A DNA stretch of 64,000 nt. Origin: Lineus longissimus. Lineage: Eukaryota; Nemertea; Pilidiophora; Heteronemertea; Lineidae. The stretch covers positions 15,107,292-15,171,291 of the forward strand of contig NC_088312.1 in the NCBI RefSeq assembly GCF_910592395.1, read 5' to 3'. The notes under the pieces were generated by a model, which saw only the letters and a program-made list of their open reading frames with translations, ran no database searches and was not told where the DNA came from. The number at the start of each line of letters is the position of its first letter. The first letter of the stretch is position 1. The translations under genes were made by a program, and so were the position numbers. Shown here piece after piece: positions 9,952 through 21,906 of the stretch.

Positions 9952-11471
9952 GTATCGGTTTAGCGACCAATATGTACGGTTCAACGAACTTCCGTTTTGC
10001 CATGATTTTACAGGTAGCTAGTATCTTTACAATTTTCGGTAAGTTCCTGTGGTCTAATCCAGTTCTGCCTTTTATGCATGCATCATCGGTCGTTGTAGTT
10101 CACATCAGTATGCCCAGGTGGATGTAACTTAGAGAAATAAGATAAAATTCACGTTGAAAGCTGAAACATTGGTGATGTTCAAAGACATCATTTTATGGCG
10201 AAGCCTTTGAAATTGACGCCGTTCTTGCAGGGCTATCTTGTACTACAATGACAACAGTAAAGACTGACGAAGTAGCAAGTCATAAGCATTTCGCATTGCT
10301 AAGATACAGCGCAAAATATATTGATTTCAGGAAAATGTACGGTGTTTAACGATACTACTGTACACTGGTTGTGTATGGGTTTTATGGTCCAACGATTAAA
10401 ATTATTTCTCGCATTTCACTCGAAATTTGGCCCTGACAGTCATATTTCCCAATCTAAAATGTAACCTTACTACCAATCGTTGATATCTTCGGGGCGCGGG
10501 AATTGCCTTCAATTAGCCAAATATTTTAATCTATTTCAGGATCGATATTACTGCGCAATTTTTGTGAGAAAACGTCGACGGAAATGCACTGTCTGGTCGA
10601 GCACTATCTTATATACCATCCCGGGGAGTGCAGTTTATGCTTGTAGGTCTTGTCGCAGACCGCACACTTGTAAAGGTTCTCGCCAGTGCCATGTTTGAGT
10701 GCCTTGCGCTGATTGAGCTTCCATTTTGACGCACACATCTCTCCTCACAGATCGCACACCAGTGCTTCGGGCTTATTACGAACTGTTGCTCTGACAACAA
10801 CTTATTCGTTGAAAGTTTAAGTAAAATTCTTTCATTCAAATTGTTGTTTGCTTACCTTTTTGTTCTGTTTTCTATAGAACCTTATTGACGATTCTGGATA
10901 GGATGTTCATGATCATGTAGACATGGTAGACGAAAAGAACTGGGATCACCATGCCGGTACCGTGCCATGGAGTGCTGCAGTATATGTCGGAAACTGAATT
11001 TTCGACGTACAGATTGCCTTTGTTAAGCTGTACTCGGTGAAGTCGCTGGATCGTACTCGAGGGTTCGGTAAACATGTACGCTAATTGCAGAAATCCGTCA
11101 AAATCACCAACAAAAATTAAGAAAAAGGCAGAATTTCGTATCAAAAACCACCGAACACCTACCCAGAGGTTGACTCCATAGCTTCGAAGGAAATCTGACG
11201 GCCTACCGTTGACCAGACATCGATTACGCGGTATCCTACTAAACTTGTTTAAGATTGTAATTTAAACATAACCTTATAAAAGACGAAAACAATCGCACTA
11301 TGATCTAAAGGATAGTCCATTATATTTAGCAAGAGCCCAGGCCGCTAATATCAAAACAGTTATTCATATCTTCCATATTTTATTTCATATACTGATTTTC
11401 AACTCACGTCGTCTGCTTGAGTGCATCGGCAGAAGTTCGTTGAACCGTACTGTTGGTCGCTAAACCGGTAC
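9952..11471. repeat. 1.5-kb interval bounded by 40-bp inverted repeats
   Basis: The left arm (9952-9992) contains GGTTTAGCGACCAA and GTACGGTTCAACGAACTTC. The right arm (11432-11471) is the inverted version with a 2-base difference in the middle. The arms could be ends of a DNA element or a foldback duplication. A degraded zinc-finger segment lies between them on the minus strand. I see no target duplication. Confidence 0.55.
10620..10762 (-). pseudogene. C2H2 zinc-finger fragment
   Basis: One minus-strand frame reads MCASKWKLNQRKALKHGTGE, then NLYKCAVCDKTYKHKLHSPG. This is a C2H2 finger C-terminal half, the H(T)GE linker and the CxxC start of the next finger. The preceding CxxC pair is cut by a TGA in the same frame, and the second finger lacks its His pair. 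It is likely a decayed exon or a captured fragment. The 76-codon frame in another phase is its shadow. Confidence 0.6.
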
Positions 11472-12189
11472 GGCTATCCAACGTGCTTTCTAAATCGAGC
11501 GACATATGGTCAGCGGATAAATTTTGTGTCAGTCGATTGACTTGATAATGCGTATTGTCCACTATGATTTTGAATGAACTTCACTCTACAGTGTGAATGC
11601 ACTATGCGCCTTCGAAACCTTGTTTTGAATTCAGCGGTTTTTATGGTTATGCAATCAAAACCGCTTTGTTTGATGCAAATATTGAAGCAGACGAAAAGCA
11701 TTTAAAATTGCATTAGTTTAATTCGTTTTAGAATAGAAATTGATACCTCATTGGCGGTGTCGATTGTCCCACCAAAACCGCTCGGTTTGAGCTTAAATGA
11801 CGGCCAAAAACCTCGTGCATTTGAGCCTAACCGTCGCAGTTTTGGTGAGCAAACCAATACCGACAGTTCGGTTTCAATCGCATAAGAAAGCATGGCCTCT
11901 TCGAATTTGAACTCCTTCTTTGAACGGAATGAGGGAACGTGATAGGATTATGCTCGATCATCTAATTAAAGCATATGTTTTTCTCATCTCCATGACTCCA
12001 TTACTAATCGATAATTTTGCAGAATCATCTCCTGTAAAATATTGTGAGTATCATTTGTCGTCTAACATAATATTTCAAATATAATAAAACTTTAGTTAGG
12101 TCGCCTGAAAGTCTCGTAATAGGAAGATATGATAACAAGCTCTTGCTCTTCTCAAAGTGTTCTGAAGTGTCGTAAATTGAATAAATGAA
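11472..12189. other. Noncoding, nothing recognised
   Basis: Short minus-strand frames of about 60 codons (11510-11893) show no domain. Confidence 0.35.
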
Positions 12190-12299
12190 GGACTGTCCGC
12201 TATCATGGCTATGGTTACCTGTGTCACTGTCATGACTGTACAAGTGTAACCATAGCGGACAGTCATGGCAATGCATGAAAGTAACCATAGCGGACAGTC
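12190..12299. repeat. Short inverted and direct repeats of GTAACCATAGCGGACAGTC
   Basis: GACTGTCCGCTAT at about 12191 is followed by two direct copies of GTAACCATAGCGGACAGTC in opposite orientation (12245 and 12281). A variant GTAACCATAGTGGACA occurs at about 12639. The spacing permits a hairpin. Function unknown. Confidence 0.7.
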
Positions 12300-15029
12300 T
12301 GCCGTCTTATATATTACATTTCAAGTCACTTTATAGAACACTTTTAAGCTAAGTGCTTGTGATCATATCTGCCTATTCCGGTGTACATGCAATGATCTTT
12401 ACAACTTAGGAAAATATTGTAGAAATGAGCCCAATTTGTCCCCTAAATTAGGCATGGCATATGGGACTACAAAAACACTGTTTTCTCTATTTATTCAGGA
12501 CAGCTACACCGACACAAATCTATTAACAGATGTGTTAAAGTTATCATCTAGAAATATCTACCAACAAATCCATGTCGAGTGCCGTAGAACAGGAATTATT
12601 CGCCGTTGAATCGACCTGAGTTCGTCTGCTGGCGCTGTGGTAACCATAGTGGACACTGTACGAATCCCCGCACTGGTTACGTTATTTTAAATATTGCTTT
12701 TCTAGGTCTAGAATTTATTTTTCGAATCAGCTACAAATTGTGCCTACGACGATGACTGTCCTGAGTACTACAGATGGGCCGAGATTTACTTTTTTGCCGC
12801 AAATACTGTCAGTAAATATAGTAATGGTCATAACCGAAACAACTGTAGCAGAATATTTGACACAACACTTGATTGAGGCTTGTGAAACGTATTTAGTACT
12901 CACCGGTTATGGTAGATTCTGCGTTTAGCGCTTGGTCATAATCTATGGGGGCATTTTTATTCATTGCTTGATTTTCATCCATTGAGTACGAAAAAGTGCC
13001 AAGAACAGAATTTCTTGAGAATCATTCGATGAACTGTGATGACAGACAAGATCGTATTCGTCATTTAGTTCGTTTGACAGTGTTCATATAGCTGGTCGTA
13101 AGGTCAAATCTTCGTCTTGGCGGTCGCCAGTCCTAAGTCTCTTCACAATGTTCTTCATATGGGTTCCATGTTGCACCATAGGCAGTGCCGGTATTTTCTC
13201 GGAGCTAGTGTAAAATATGATTTCGCATATGTCCCATATGTCAAGTTAAGTCATTCTCATCATGCGGTAATTGAAAGACAAGGGGCCAATATCTAAACCT
13301 TTAGAGCAATGAACATTTAAAATGATTGGTTCACTACTTATTGTCCTATTACTGCTACTCGATGGACACTAGGGTTTGCTTGATAAAAGGACATTTGCTT
13401 GCGAATTCATCGGGCAAGTGTGTGTACTCTGAAAAATAAAGTATTTTAAGCAATTTTCGACAACTCATCAGCATTTACCGACTTTTACATGTAGTCTTGG
13501 CCGTCCTTTTTGGCGTATTTGCCAACGCATATTCGCCTTCGGTTATCATGGCTGTAGTGTTGTTCGATGTAGCTTCCACTTAAAGGTTGTTATTTTCCCC
13601 GGGAAACAATTGAGGGTTGCGTACCTTAATTTTTAAATGTGAAAGGTATTTTTATGATGATTTCGCATCCCTATGTGCGAAACGTCTACGAGAACGACAA
13701 CGTGCATTGATGTGTTGTTCATTTAGTTGTCTTGTTCAGATGTGAATGACTTGATGTCATTTTGTCGAAAAGTGACGCATAAAGGTGGAAATTATTGTCC
13801 ACAAACGCTCGGTTTATGCGCTCCTCTGGTAAATCGAACCAAAACATTTTTGATTGAACACGTTAAAGAGTAAGTAGAAAGCATTTAAAATCGTTCGAAA
13901 TACAGTTTACCCGTGAGACATTAACTCGATATATCACAAGGGACAAAATTTCTGTGCCGAAATATTGCCACATGACCTATATCGAAGATTTAAATCGGCC
14001 GTTCAAGGGGAAAAAATCTTGGCGCCAAAAACACACGTCGTCCATGTTTTGGAAAATAACGTCATACCATGTAAAATCCGAGAGGGCTGGTCGGGTAGGT
14101 GGCACTACACAGTGGGGACGGGGTCCACTTTGTCCCCCCCCCCCAAAAAAAAGTTCTTAAGACGCAGGCCGTTTCCTTGTTCATGAATCGGTCCATCCTG
14201 TTCCAAAAACTATTTACTTTGACGCCCTGGTATTAGTTTTTTTATGTGCAGAGGGATTTTTTGGCGATTTTATGAGCTTGGCATCTGTGCCATTTGTAGC
14301 AGGTCTCAATCGTCAGTTTTGCCTGAATATGTAACATACTTTCCATCTGCAACGTGAGGTTGGGCGTAGTTTTGCGAGTGTCAATTATGCTCGTTCAAAT
14401 TCTAGGCCATATAGCGAAAAAAACAACCATGTTTTCACATCAAATAACGAAACTAGATGCATTTGGCTATCAGTTGGTCGTAATGTCATTTCCAAATCAT
14501 TCATTTTGAACTAATTTAGGCCGGTTTAAAGATCGAACACACATGCCATTTCTTGGTTAATTCTGTACCATTTTCAGGATCCAAGTGGTGTCAAAGGTGG
14601 CGCCACCTCTCGGTGCATTTATGAATTAAATGCAATGAAAATGCCGGAGACTTCTTCTTTGGATTCATACGAACCTAGAAATGGATAGATTATGGTGCCT
14701 GTGATGTATGAATTGGCCTCAGCAGGAACTGAAAGACTACCTCGCGTCGGTTGCCGGGGGCCTATTTGACGTAAAAATCAGGAAAAAGTTATAAAAACCG
14801 TTGAGATCTTGGAAATAGCCTCCTACTAGTGATTTGAGCCTCAATCTGAGCGAATGCGTGTTTGTAAAACGTTGTCAAGATACACTTTATAGCTTCAACA
14901 ACTGGCTATGATTTAAAGTTAGTTTAATTGTCTCGTGTTTCATGCTTTTTTGCAAATGTGGTAATTATATGATATAGTATAACATATGATATTGCAATAT
15001 TTTGGTAATTTTTAGAAGTGTCTGTGCAC
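12300..15029. other. 2.7 kb without a recognisable gene
   Basis: The interval holds only short frames, a C run followed by an A run (about 14139-14152) and low-complexity AT DNA. No splice-bounded exon or transposon end was convincing. Confidence 0.4.
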
Positions 15030-15985
15030 TATTCTCCTTAACATTCTTCCTCAAGGCCGCCAGGTGGCGGCGGTGACACAAAGAACTTGTGACATTGCGT
15101 CAAAATCAAGGCCATCTGGTTGGTTCCCCAGCAATGTTTCTACCAGTTTATTGTCTGTCATGTTCCATAGTTTGCTACTAACATGCACATCACATTTTTG
15201 TTATTTGCTGTCCAAGAAACATTCTCTATAACTGCTGAAGGTAGTGGATTCGCAGAAAAAGTGGATATGTGGGTCCGTGTACGATCTGTTGCATTGTCCG
15301 CAGTATTTTTCAGTTGGTTCAATACGAAGTGTGCACAATTTTGCCAGAAAGGTATAATTGGATGCTACGTTCGGATCATTCTTTGCACAAATCCAAAGCA
15401 TGGACGGAAAGTCCAGAGTTTTTTATATATCTATTATTCTCTAATGACCATTTTCTTGGCAGTTTAACAAAATTTGTTTTTTCAACAATAATGTTTTTTC
15501 AACAATAATGTTGCGTTCACTATGATTTTCCAGACACCTTTATCTGGAAAGCTACATGTATCAGATTCAAAATAATCATTCAGATATTCGGGGCAAGTGT
15601 ATTTGTTTGTAAGTTTAATAAGATTAGGAACAGAGACTAAAATTTTTATTAATGATTGTCTTTGACCGCACCTTCGACCACATTAGCGTGTCAGCATTTT
15701 AGAACTTTCTAAGGAAGTGCGTTTTCAGTCATTTTTGCAAGTTACCCGAAAAATTGTAAACACCTCCTGTCTAAGTAACACTGCAGCGTAGGACTGTCTA
15801 CCATTGCTTGGCACACAGTTGTGCTATGTAGCCGATTGAATTGTTGCATCCTTTTAATACCGCAACGATGGACTCTTTCTAGAATCAGTGGCTCTGAGAG
15901 AGCAATTTCTTGACACCAACTTTCAGCTCCATATAGAGCTCTCGCAAGACAAATCGTTCTGTACATCATCAATCCGATGAACATT
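15030..15985 (-). mobile_element. 5'-truncated, decayed LINE copy (same family as the 49-54 kb element)
   Basis: From GCCGCCAGGTGGCGGC (15057) the sequence parallels 49345 onward base for base with substitutions and gaps. Its minus-strand frame (15742-15984) reads YRTICLARALYGAESWCQEI and VCQAM...SPTLQCYLDRRC, matching the LINE at about 50040-50240. Only the last 950 bp of ORF2 and the 3' end remain, the usual signature of aborted target-primed reverse transcription. Frame breaks show it is dead. Confidence 0.9.
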
Positions 15986-16393
15986 ACGCTTAGATTTTAG
16001 AATGATGTAACCATCGGTTTTGCCGCGGCAGCAAAAAGTATCGAAACTTATTGATTTGCCCACGTAAGATCTAGAATACTATCTCGACTTTCGACCTGGG
16101 CATGCATCAACAATAATTCTCTTAGCCCCAGAATCCCCAGGGATCGTTTTTTACATAGAAACATGGCTTATTGTGATAAATAATGGACTTCCGAACTGAC
16201 AGTGTGCACTTTTTTCAGCTCTTTTGAAACTTGAGCCTTGCGACAAATCTTCAAGCAGCATCAGGTTGGTACAAGATGTTGAACACTCATCGGAATTAAA
16301 TACTATGCACAATAAACTGAAGACGGGGCTTGTCAACATGAAACACCGCAGCTGCATGCTTGATGAATTTGCCCTTTCACCTAGTACACATGG
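15986..16393. other. Noncoding, nothing recognised
   Basis: No supported feature. Confidence 0.4.
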
Positions 16394-16550
16394 GGCCAAA
16401 TTCATAAAGGGCGTTTAGCTTAAAATAGCGTTTAACTACTGAATAGACAGATTCAGGTCCTTCATCTTCACAGAATACGAATAGGTCGTGAAACTGATTA
16501 GAGAGAAGTTGCACACGTTTAACCCTTTAACGCCCTTTATGAATTTGGCC
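16394..16550. mobile_element. 157-bp MITE
   Basis: The left end GGCCAAATTCATAAAGGGCG and the right end CGCCCTTTATGAATTTGGCC are perfect 20-bp inverted repeats, extending to GTTTA/TTAA with a mismatch. The 110-bp interior is noncoding and contains GCGTTTAACT and GTTTAACCC words related to the ends. Confidence 0.9.
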
Positions 16551-17255
16551 AATGATGTACCGATTTTCTGCTGTCTGCCTTATGAAATGCAAGAATTTAT
16601 TGTGTACTCGTGGTTAAGCCGGTCCAGACGGTCTCCGTGTAAACAATACTGATCCTACGCATAAATGTTATAGATATCGTTTCATGAAATTTTACACATC
16701 CCTATACCAATTAGATTTTCAAGGGAGGGACGAATTGAATTAAGATACACAGTAAACAAAGAGGTTTCCACTGTAAGTCATGAATGAGTGAGTATTTACT
16801 TCGCGTAGCAGTGAGGTTAGTAAATCGTTTGCCGAATTTTGTTACGAGAGTCCGAATTATTATTTTTTTCACTCTGCTGTTCATTGATAATTTCTGAATT
16901 TGCAAAGAATGTCTAGTTCATTATACGTTTTTGCGCGAACTTTATTTGGATACAACGTGCGCATTCAGCGGCTACAAATCGCCGACGAAGTATACAATGT
17001 AAAGGCCCATAATTTTGATTCCATCGATTCATGCCTGCACTTTTGAAAGATCTACTGTGCATCGGGGTTATCTTATCGTTTTAGTGTAAGAAACCTCCTT
17101 TGTTTGGCGCAATTCTTTTTGCTTCTCTTGAGATGTGGTAGCGTGCCTCGCTATATTATTTGACGAGTCTCTTAAGAAATAACGGGCGTCCGCGACTGCT
17201 GAGGCTCTGAAGTCTCTCGTTTTTGCCTTCCTATGATCAATTTTATCTATTGCAG
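16551..17255. other. Noncoding, likely intron or 5' flank of the LamG-like exon
   Basis: It ends with the acceptor TTTATCTATTGCAG at 17242-17255. No coding segment was recognised before it. Confidence 0.35.
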
Positions 17256-17988
17256 ACTTTACGAAAATGCCGTTTACGTCACCTCGCTTAATCATGGCGA
17301 TATAATTGCATTCCATGCCAATTCCTATGCCGAACTTCCTTTTATTAACCTAATTACCCAGTTCACCGCAGTCACTGTGGTTGTTAACATCAAGCTATCG
17401 TGTTTAAAGCAGTTTATACACAGATGGGATCATCAATTACTTTTTTATAATTCCGCCAAGTCTTACAGTTTTTTCCTGAGTATTCGGAAAGGAAATACTC
17501 TTCATGTCATTGTCAGAACATTGCGAAAAAGATTTGTCTATATGACGAGGGAAACATTAAGTTTCTCTGAAGACTGGAATGAAGTACTGTTTCTGATAAA
17601 AAATAAGCTGCGATTGATTGATGCAGCAACATTTGTTGTATATCTAAATCGAAAAAAATACAAAGTTGAGAAAACTTCGAGTTCGGAAATCAATGAGCCC
17701 TTTCGGTTACAAAAGAAGCTGACCTTTGGTAAAGCTTATACTGGACATCGTGATTGGGTCTTTTTCGGATGGATAGCAAATTTAACAATATTTCCGAACA
17801 TTCTACTTGACGAGGACAATATGAACGACTGGAAGAACAACTCTATCCAAAACATTGAACGGTTCTGCTTGTGCACAAAGGGATGCAGAAGTTGTCAATC
17901 AGGGTGTTATTCAAACAGGTTAAGAGGGCCTTTTAATGAGCAATATCAATTGAGATCGGGTAGGTTTTCTGGGTGTGATCATTCATGA
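17256..17988 (+). CDS. LamG/ConA-like domain exon of an unknown protein
   Basis: A 240-codon open exon begins after a good acceptor. It reads SYAELPFINL... FTAVTVVVNIKL, then LLFYNS, FFLSIRKGNTLHVIVRTLRK, WNEVLFLIKN, FVVYLNRKKY and finally WVFFGWIANLTIFPNILLDE. The alternating hydrophobic strands and the closing G-x-I-x-x-L-x-I-F-x-x-x-L pattern fit the laminin-G/concanavalin-like fold. This is inference from the pattern, not a motif match. A cysteine cluster (CLCTKGCRSCQSGC) follows. A possible donor AACAG|GTTAAG at 17919 would end the exon there; otherwise the frame stops at 17986. The domain is usually extracellular. No neighbouring exons of the same gene could be identified. Confidence 0.5.
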
Positions 17989-18615
17989 CTGTTTATTTTG
18001 ACATCGTTTATGAATAACCTCGGTCCAACAGCAAAAGGTGGAACCACGAACGGCATCACGAGATTCTTTTTCAGTGATTTAGTTTCTGGTCGTTTCCTTA
18101 ACTGTTAGTTGCTTACAATATCTTTCTAGGAACTTGATATTTGAAAGAACAGCAGTGTATATTAGAGGCCATAGTCATCCGGTCGATACCAGCTGCAGAT
18201 CTGTTATTAGCTGCAATGGCCACTGCAGACATTCAATATATCCCACTCAGCTAATCTCAGTGCATCAAGATACATGATCGTGCAGTGTATATTTTCATAT
18301 AAAACTTAGAGAGAATCAGATAAACCTTGGTGCTCATAAGGACGTATGGGGTGATAGTACAAATGAAAACTGCCTCTGATAAAAGGTTTCAAGAAAAAAC
18401 TTTTAACTTGGGGTTTAAATCATATGGAACAAGATAACAAACACAATAGTGAAAACCGCATGCATATTGGACTAACAATTTTCCAGTTTTGGCAGGGATA
18501 AAATTCAAGCATTCCCAGGTGGTGCTTGCAGGAATAACGAACTGATGATGTGAATTGTGCTACTGATATAAATCTTTTGAGAGTTAAATGCCTTTTAAAA
18601 TTGTTGTACATGAAC
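17989..18615. other. Noncoding, nothing recognised
   Basis: No supported feature. Confidence 0.4.
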
Positions 18616-18916
18616 ACTCTATCTCTGGAACTATAACACCAGACAAAGAAAAGTCACTAGGCCCACCTTAATGGTGAATATTCATTTCCCTAGCAAAAGC
18701 CTATTATAGAGCAAGGCCTATCAGTCATACCTGGTCAAATAGCAGAAGTTAAGGTCTAGGCTTAGGCTGGTCAGCGTTGATGACGCCATCCTTCTTACGT
18801 CTTATTTCATGCATCAACCCACCAGAAATAAGCCGGTCATAATTGTAAGTCATGGTGAATATCAATTGACTGGTTCGGGGTGGAGTTATCTGATGTTATA
18901 GTTCCGGAGATAGAGT
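18616..18916. mobile_element. 301-bp MITE
   Basis: The left end ACTCTATCTCTGGAACTATA and the right end (minus strand) ACTCTATCTCCGGAACTATA continue into ACACCAGA/ACATCAGA. The inverted repeats are about 28 bp with two mismatches. No coding capacity. Confidence 0.85.
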
Positions 18917-20212
18917 TTGTTCACTAAATATCATACATGTGACAAGGCGTAGAATGCATGCCGGAAACTATCGAAAAATGTGTGTCAGTAACAACACAAG
19001 GTGCATCATCATTTAGTTCTTCTCGCACCTGCTGGAGTGTTTAAATACTTTAAGATGGTTGCTTCGATTTTTATTCGGTTTAACCATCCATCGGGTTTCT
19101 TATTTTTATGCCCTATTATCTATATCTAAAGTAAAAAATGTGAAAAAAAGCTGTGAAGGTAACCTTAACTGCTGATACAGACTTTTGTTAACCACACAAT
19201 CTGTGCTTTTACATCCTGTTTTAACTGCAAATCGAAATATTTTCTCCCGTCTCGTCAACGTCTTTAGAATCGATTTCAGATGCCTATTTCATGAAAACGC
19301 TATCTGACTTAGTCTACCGCCAACGGCATCAACAGTTCGTAAGGTCGAACCTAGAGTGTTTCAGCAAATTGATGCATTCCCCAAGAGACATCAGTCGACA
19401 TAATGCCGACGCTTTCTATTCTCTCGAAACTGGGGCATGTGATTTCCTTGTAATTGATAATATTCTTGAGAGAAGAGGGCAGTCATGATGTTCAAGTGAG
19501 GTTGCATTAATTCTGGAGTGAAATTATCTTTGTTGGTCAGATCTCAGTCGAATCATTCAATGCCTGGCGCAGCTTGATCAAAGATAACTTCTCGTTCCAC
19601 CTGACTGTTCCGCACGTAGAATACAATGTCGAACAGAAACCGAGGCGGAGTATATTGAAAACCTCTGGTTCTGCAAGGGTGAATAGAAACTGAATGCTGG
19701 ATCGAATATCCCGATTATCAACTAGATCGTTTTCAACTTCGTCACAAGATTCTTGTACGATTTGTAGTTTGAACAATAGGATATTGAGCAATTATGCTGT
19801 GGCTTCACCTTCTATTAGACCGGTTGAGTAGTTACAACGAAATCTAACCCTTCTTTGTGCTACCATTCCAGGTCTTCAAAGGCCGATAGACACTCGTGTG
19901 GAAATGTTAAGCTTTGGCACTTAGGTTTTTCTACAAAAGCCGAACCTTTTTTATGGCGCTCCATCGGTGTGCCAGCGTTAGTGTTTGACAGGGACTGGAG
20001 TCATGGTATACATATGTCCTGGCTGAGTTTGGGCGCGAGGAGTCGGACTCACAACATGCAATATCAAAACTCAACCTTGCACCTTTGCGAATGTATGTTT
20101 GATGTCTTCAAATTAGTAAAGAGTTCAGTCTACGGTAAAACTATAGTTTTGTTCAAGATATTCAGAAACTTTAAAATCGCTCTTATTTTCAAAATCGCTC
20201 GTAGATTTTCAT
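18917..20212. other. Noncoding flank of the nested retroelements
   Basis: Small frames at 19291-19488, 19537-19791 and 19855-20214 have no recognisable domain or splice-site support. I do not call them genes. Confidence 0.4.
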
Positions 20213-20217
20213 GAAAC

Positions 20218-20368
20218 TATAGTTTGTTCATGAAATGGACAATAAGATGACATATCTTCGAGCGGTGTTTATTTATCCATCTTCAATCTCCGAGGTGCCC
20301 GTAGAGACACCTAGTGTTACAGCAAGTGAACTAAACGTCTTGAGGACAGAGACAAGCATCAATCTACA
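20218..20368 (-). repeat. Element A 3' LTR
   Basis: It differs from the copy at 41901-42051 at two of 151 positions. It contains ATAAATAAAC (minus), a likely polyadenylation signal. A purine tract AAAGGGGAGGA (minus, 20369-20379) immediately upstream fits the polypurine tract that primes plus-strand synthesis. Confidence 0.93.
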
Positions 20369-20379
20369 TCCTCCCCTTT
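20369..20379 (-). promoter_or_regulatory. Element A polypurine tract
   Basis: The purine run AAAGGGGAGGA directly abuts the 3' LTR start (TGTAGATT), the expected position of the plus-strand primer. Confidence 0.8.
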
Positions 20380-20756
20380 GTGATTTTAGACTGGGCGTCA
20401 AAATTAAATGTTACGCTCACTAAAGAATACCCCTAATAACTAGTAGGGTCTACCTGTATAAATTTGTCGTTCAGTAATACATGTATAGCAAATTCCAAAT
20501 ACACAGAGACTATAAATCGTACCTCAACACATCAATACCAAAAGTCCAGGGTATACCATCTTTCATAAGCGGTCAGCTTAGCTACGCCTAGTCTTAGTAA
20601 ACTTTACAGTACACAGTTCAATGTCACAAGTAACTCAACTTCAAATGAAACTTGAAAAAAATGTCTCTCTGATTCTCTAATTGAGTAAGATCTGATAGTC
20701 AAACGAAATACCTGATTAGGCATAATACTCTTACAAAACATGAAAGCCTTAAACGA

Positions 20757-21542
20757 TTATGGTAGGCCTATAGTGTGCATCAAATCATGAGAATGGTTTA
20801 CAGCAAGACCCACAATGGTAGCAGCATGGTAGAAAAACATATTCATCATGATACAGCGAGAATACACACATCTCAACGAACCAATTACAAAAGGTGGTCT
20901 AACAACTCTACCACTGCTAGTAGTCCCAGTTGATCTAGTTTGTAAGCCAGTAGCTACAGGAGTTGGTGCATTTACTGCTACAGGATCAGTAGTTGGTGGT
21001 GTGTTATCAACTGAAGTATTACTGTACTGATTGTCAAGAGTTGCAGCTGGTTGAGAGATTCCTAAGCTATTTCCTGAGTTTACATTTTCCTCCCCTTGAT
21101 GGTTTACAGGCTGCCTTACAGTAACAGAATTTGGCACTTTCAACAGATGTCTTCGGTTCCTTTGATACACTCTACTGCCTGGGGTCTCAACAATGTAGGA
21201 CCTAGGTTGATCTGCTACTCGAACTACAACCGCAGGAGTTTCAAAGCCTTTCTTAGTCTGCATCCGAACATTGTCACCAGAGATCAAGGGTGCCAAAGGC
21301 TTTGACCTTTGATCAATAGATTTCTTCTGAACCTGTCTCAAATCAGTGAGACGTTGGTGAACCTGGGTAGGTAAAACCACCTCTGGTTGAAGCAATGATT
21401 TAGCTATAGGCAAGTCAGTTTTGGTACTTCTACTCAAATTTCGCTGTGCAGGAGATCGCAACACAGGATCACGTGGAGTATTTCTCCAGTGGAGCAAATT
21501 TAGGTGAAAATCAGAATTTTCCTTCCTAGATTTTTCCAACAA
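20757..21542 (-). pseudogene. Element A integrase C-terminal part
   Basis: It continues Pol after a one-base frame change, starting near ...LLEKSRKENSDFHLNLLHWRN and RSPAQRNLSRSTKTDLP. It includes the small beta-barrel-like C-terminal domain (GDNVRMQTKKGFETPAVVVR, then QRNRRHLLKV). It ends in a low-complexity P/T/Q tail and GRVVRPPFVIG. The role is target-DNA binding during integration. The frame matches the upstream RT frame (21894-24497), so two compensating shifts surround the integrase core. Confidence 0.8.
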
Positions 21543-21906
21543 ACGTTTCGCTGAATGGACTGCCGTTGCTTGAATGAAAGTACGGACTGCTCATACAGTG
21601 CTGAATTCCCCAATCTTGGGTGAATGACTCAAACTCGTTCGAGCGATACTGTGGCCCAGGATCTGAAATTAACATGCTAGGGATTCCAAATCTGGAGAAG
21701 TGTGCCTTTAACTTCTTCACCACAGCAGAGGTGGTGGTACTCAACATTTTGTCTATTTCGAACCAACCAGAGTAGGAATCAATGGTGACCATGTATTGGT
21801 CATTGTTCCATTCAAACAAGTCAGAGCCTACAACCTCCCAAGGATGGTTTGGCACTGGGTACAGCTCTAGTGGTTCACGCTGTTGGTGGTTTTTCAGACC
21901 CTGCAT
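21526..21906 (-). pseudogene. Element A integrase catalytic core (frame-shifted segment)
   Basis: The rve-type core shows the first Asp in VGSDLFEWNNDQYMVTIDSYSGW, the second Asp in LISDPGPQYRSNEF and the region of the third acidic residue near SSNG. The sequence then leaves frame before the Glu helix. It is separated by one-base frame changes from the H2C2 zinc-binding part upstream (...ISCTECR) and from the C-terminal part downstream. Because the outer frames agree, two single-base indels (real or assembly) explain the split. Confidence 0.8.

Noticed and set aside
13954-14186. Two overlapping 70-codon frames
   Set aside because: They overlap in different phases and end in C-run and A-run translation, with no domain or splice support.
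19291-20214. Frames of 65-119 codons left of element A
   Set aside because: No domain, and one runs into the retroelement border. Not distinguishable from chance.
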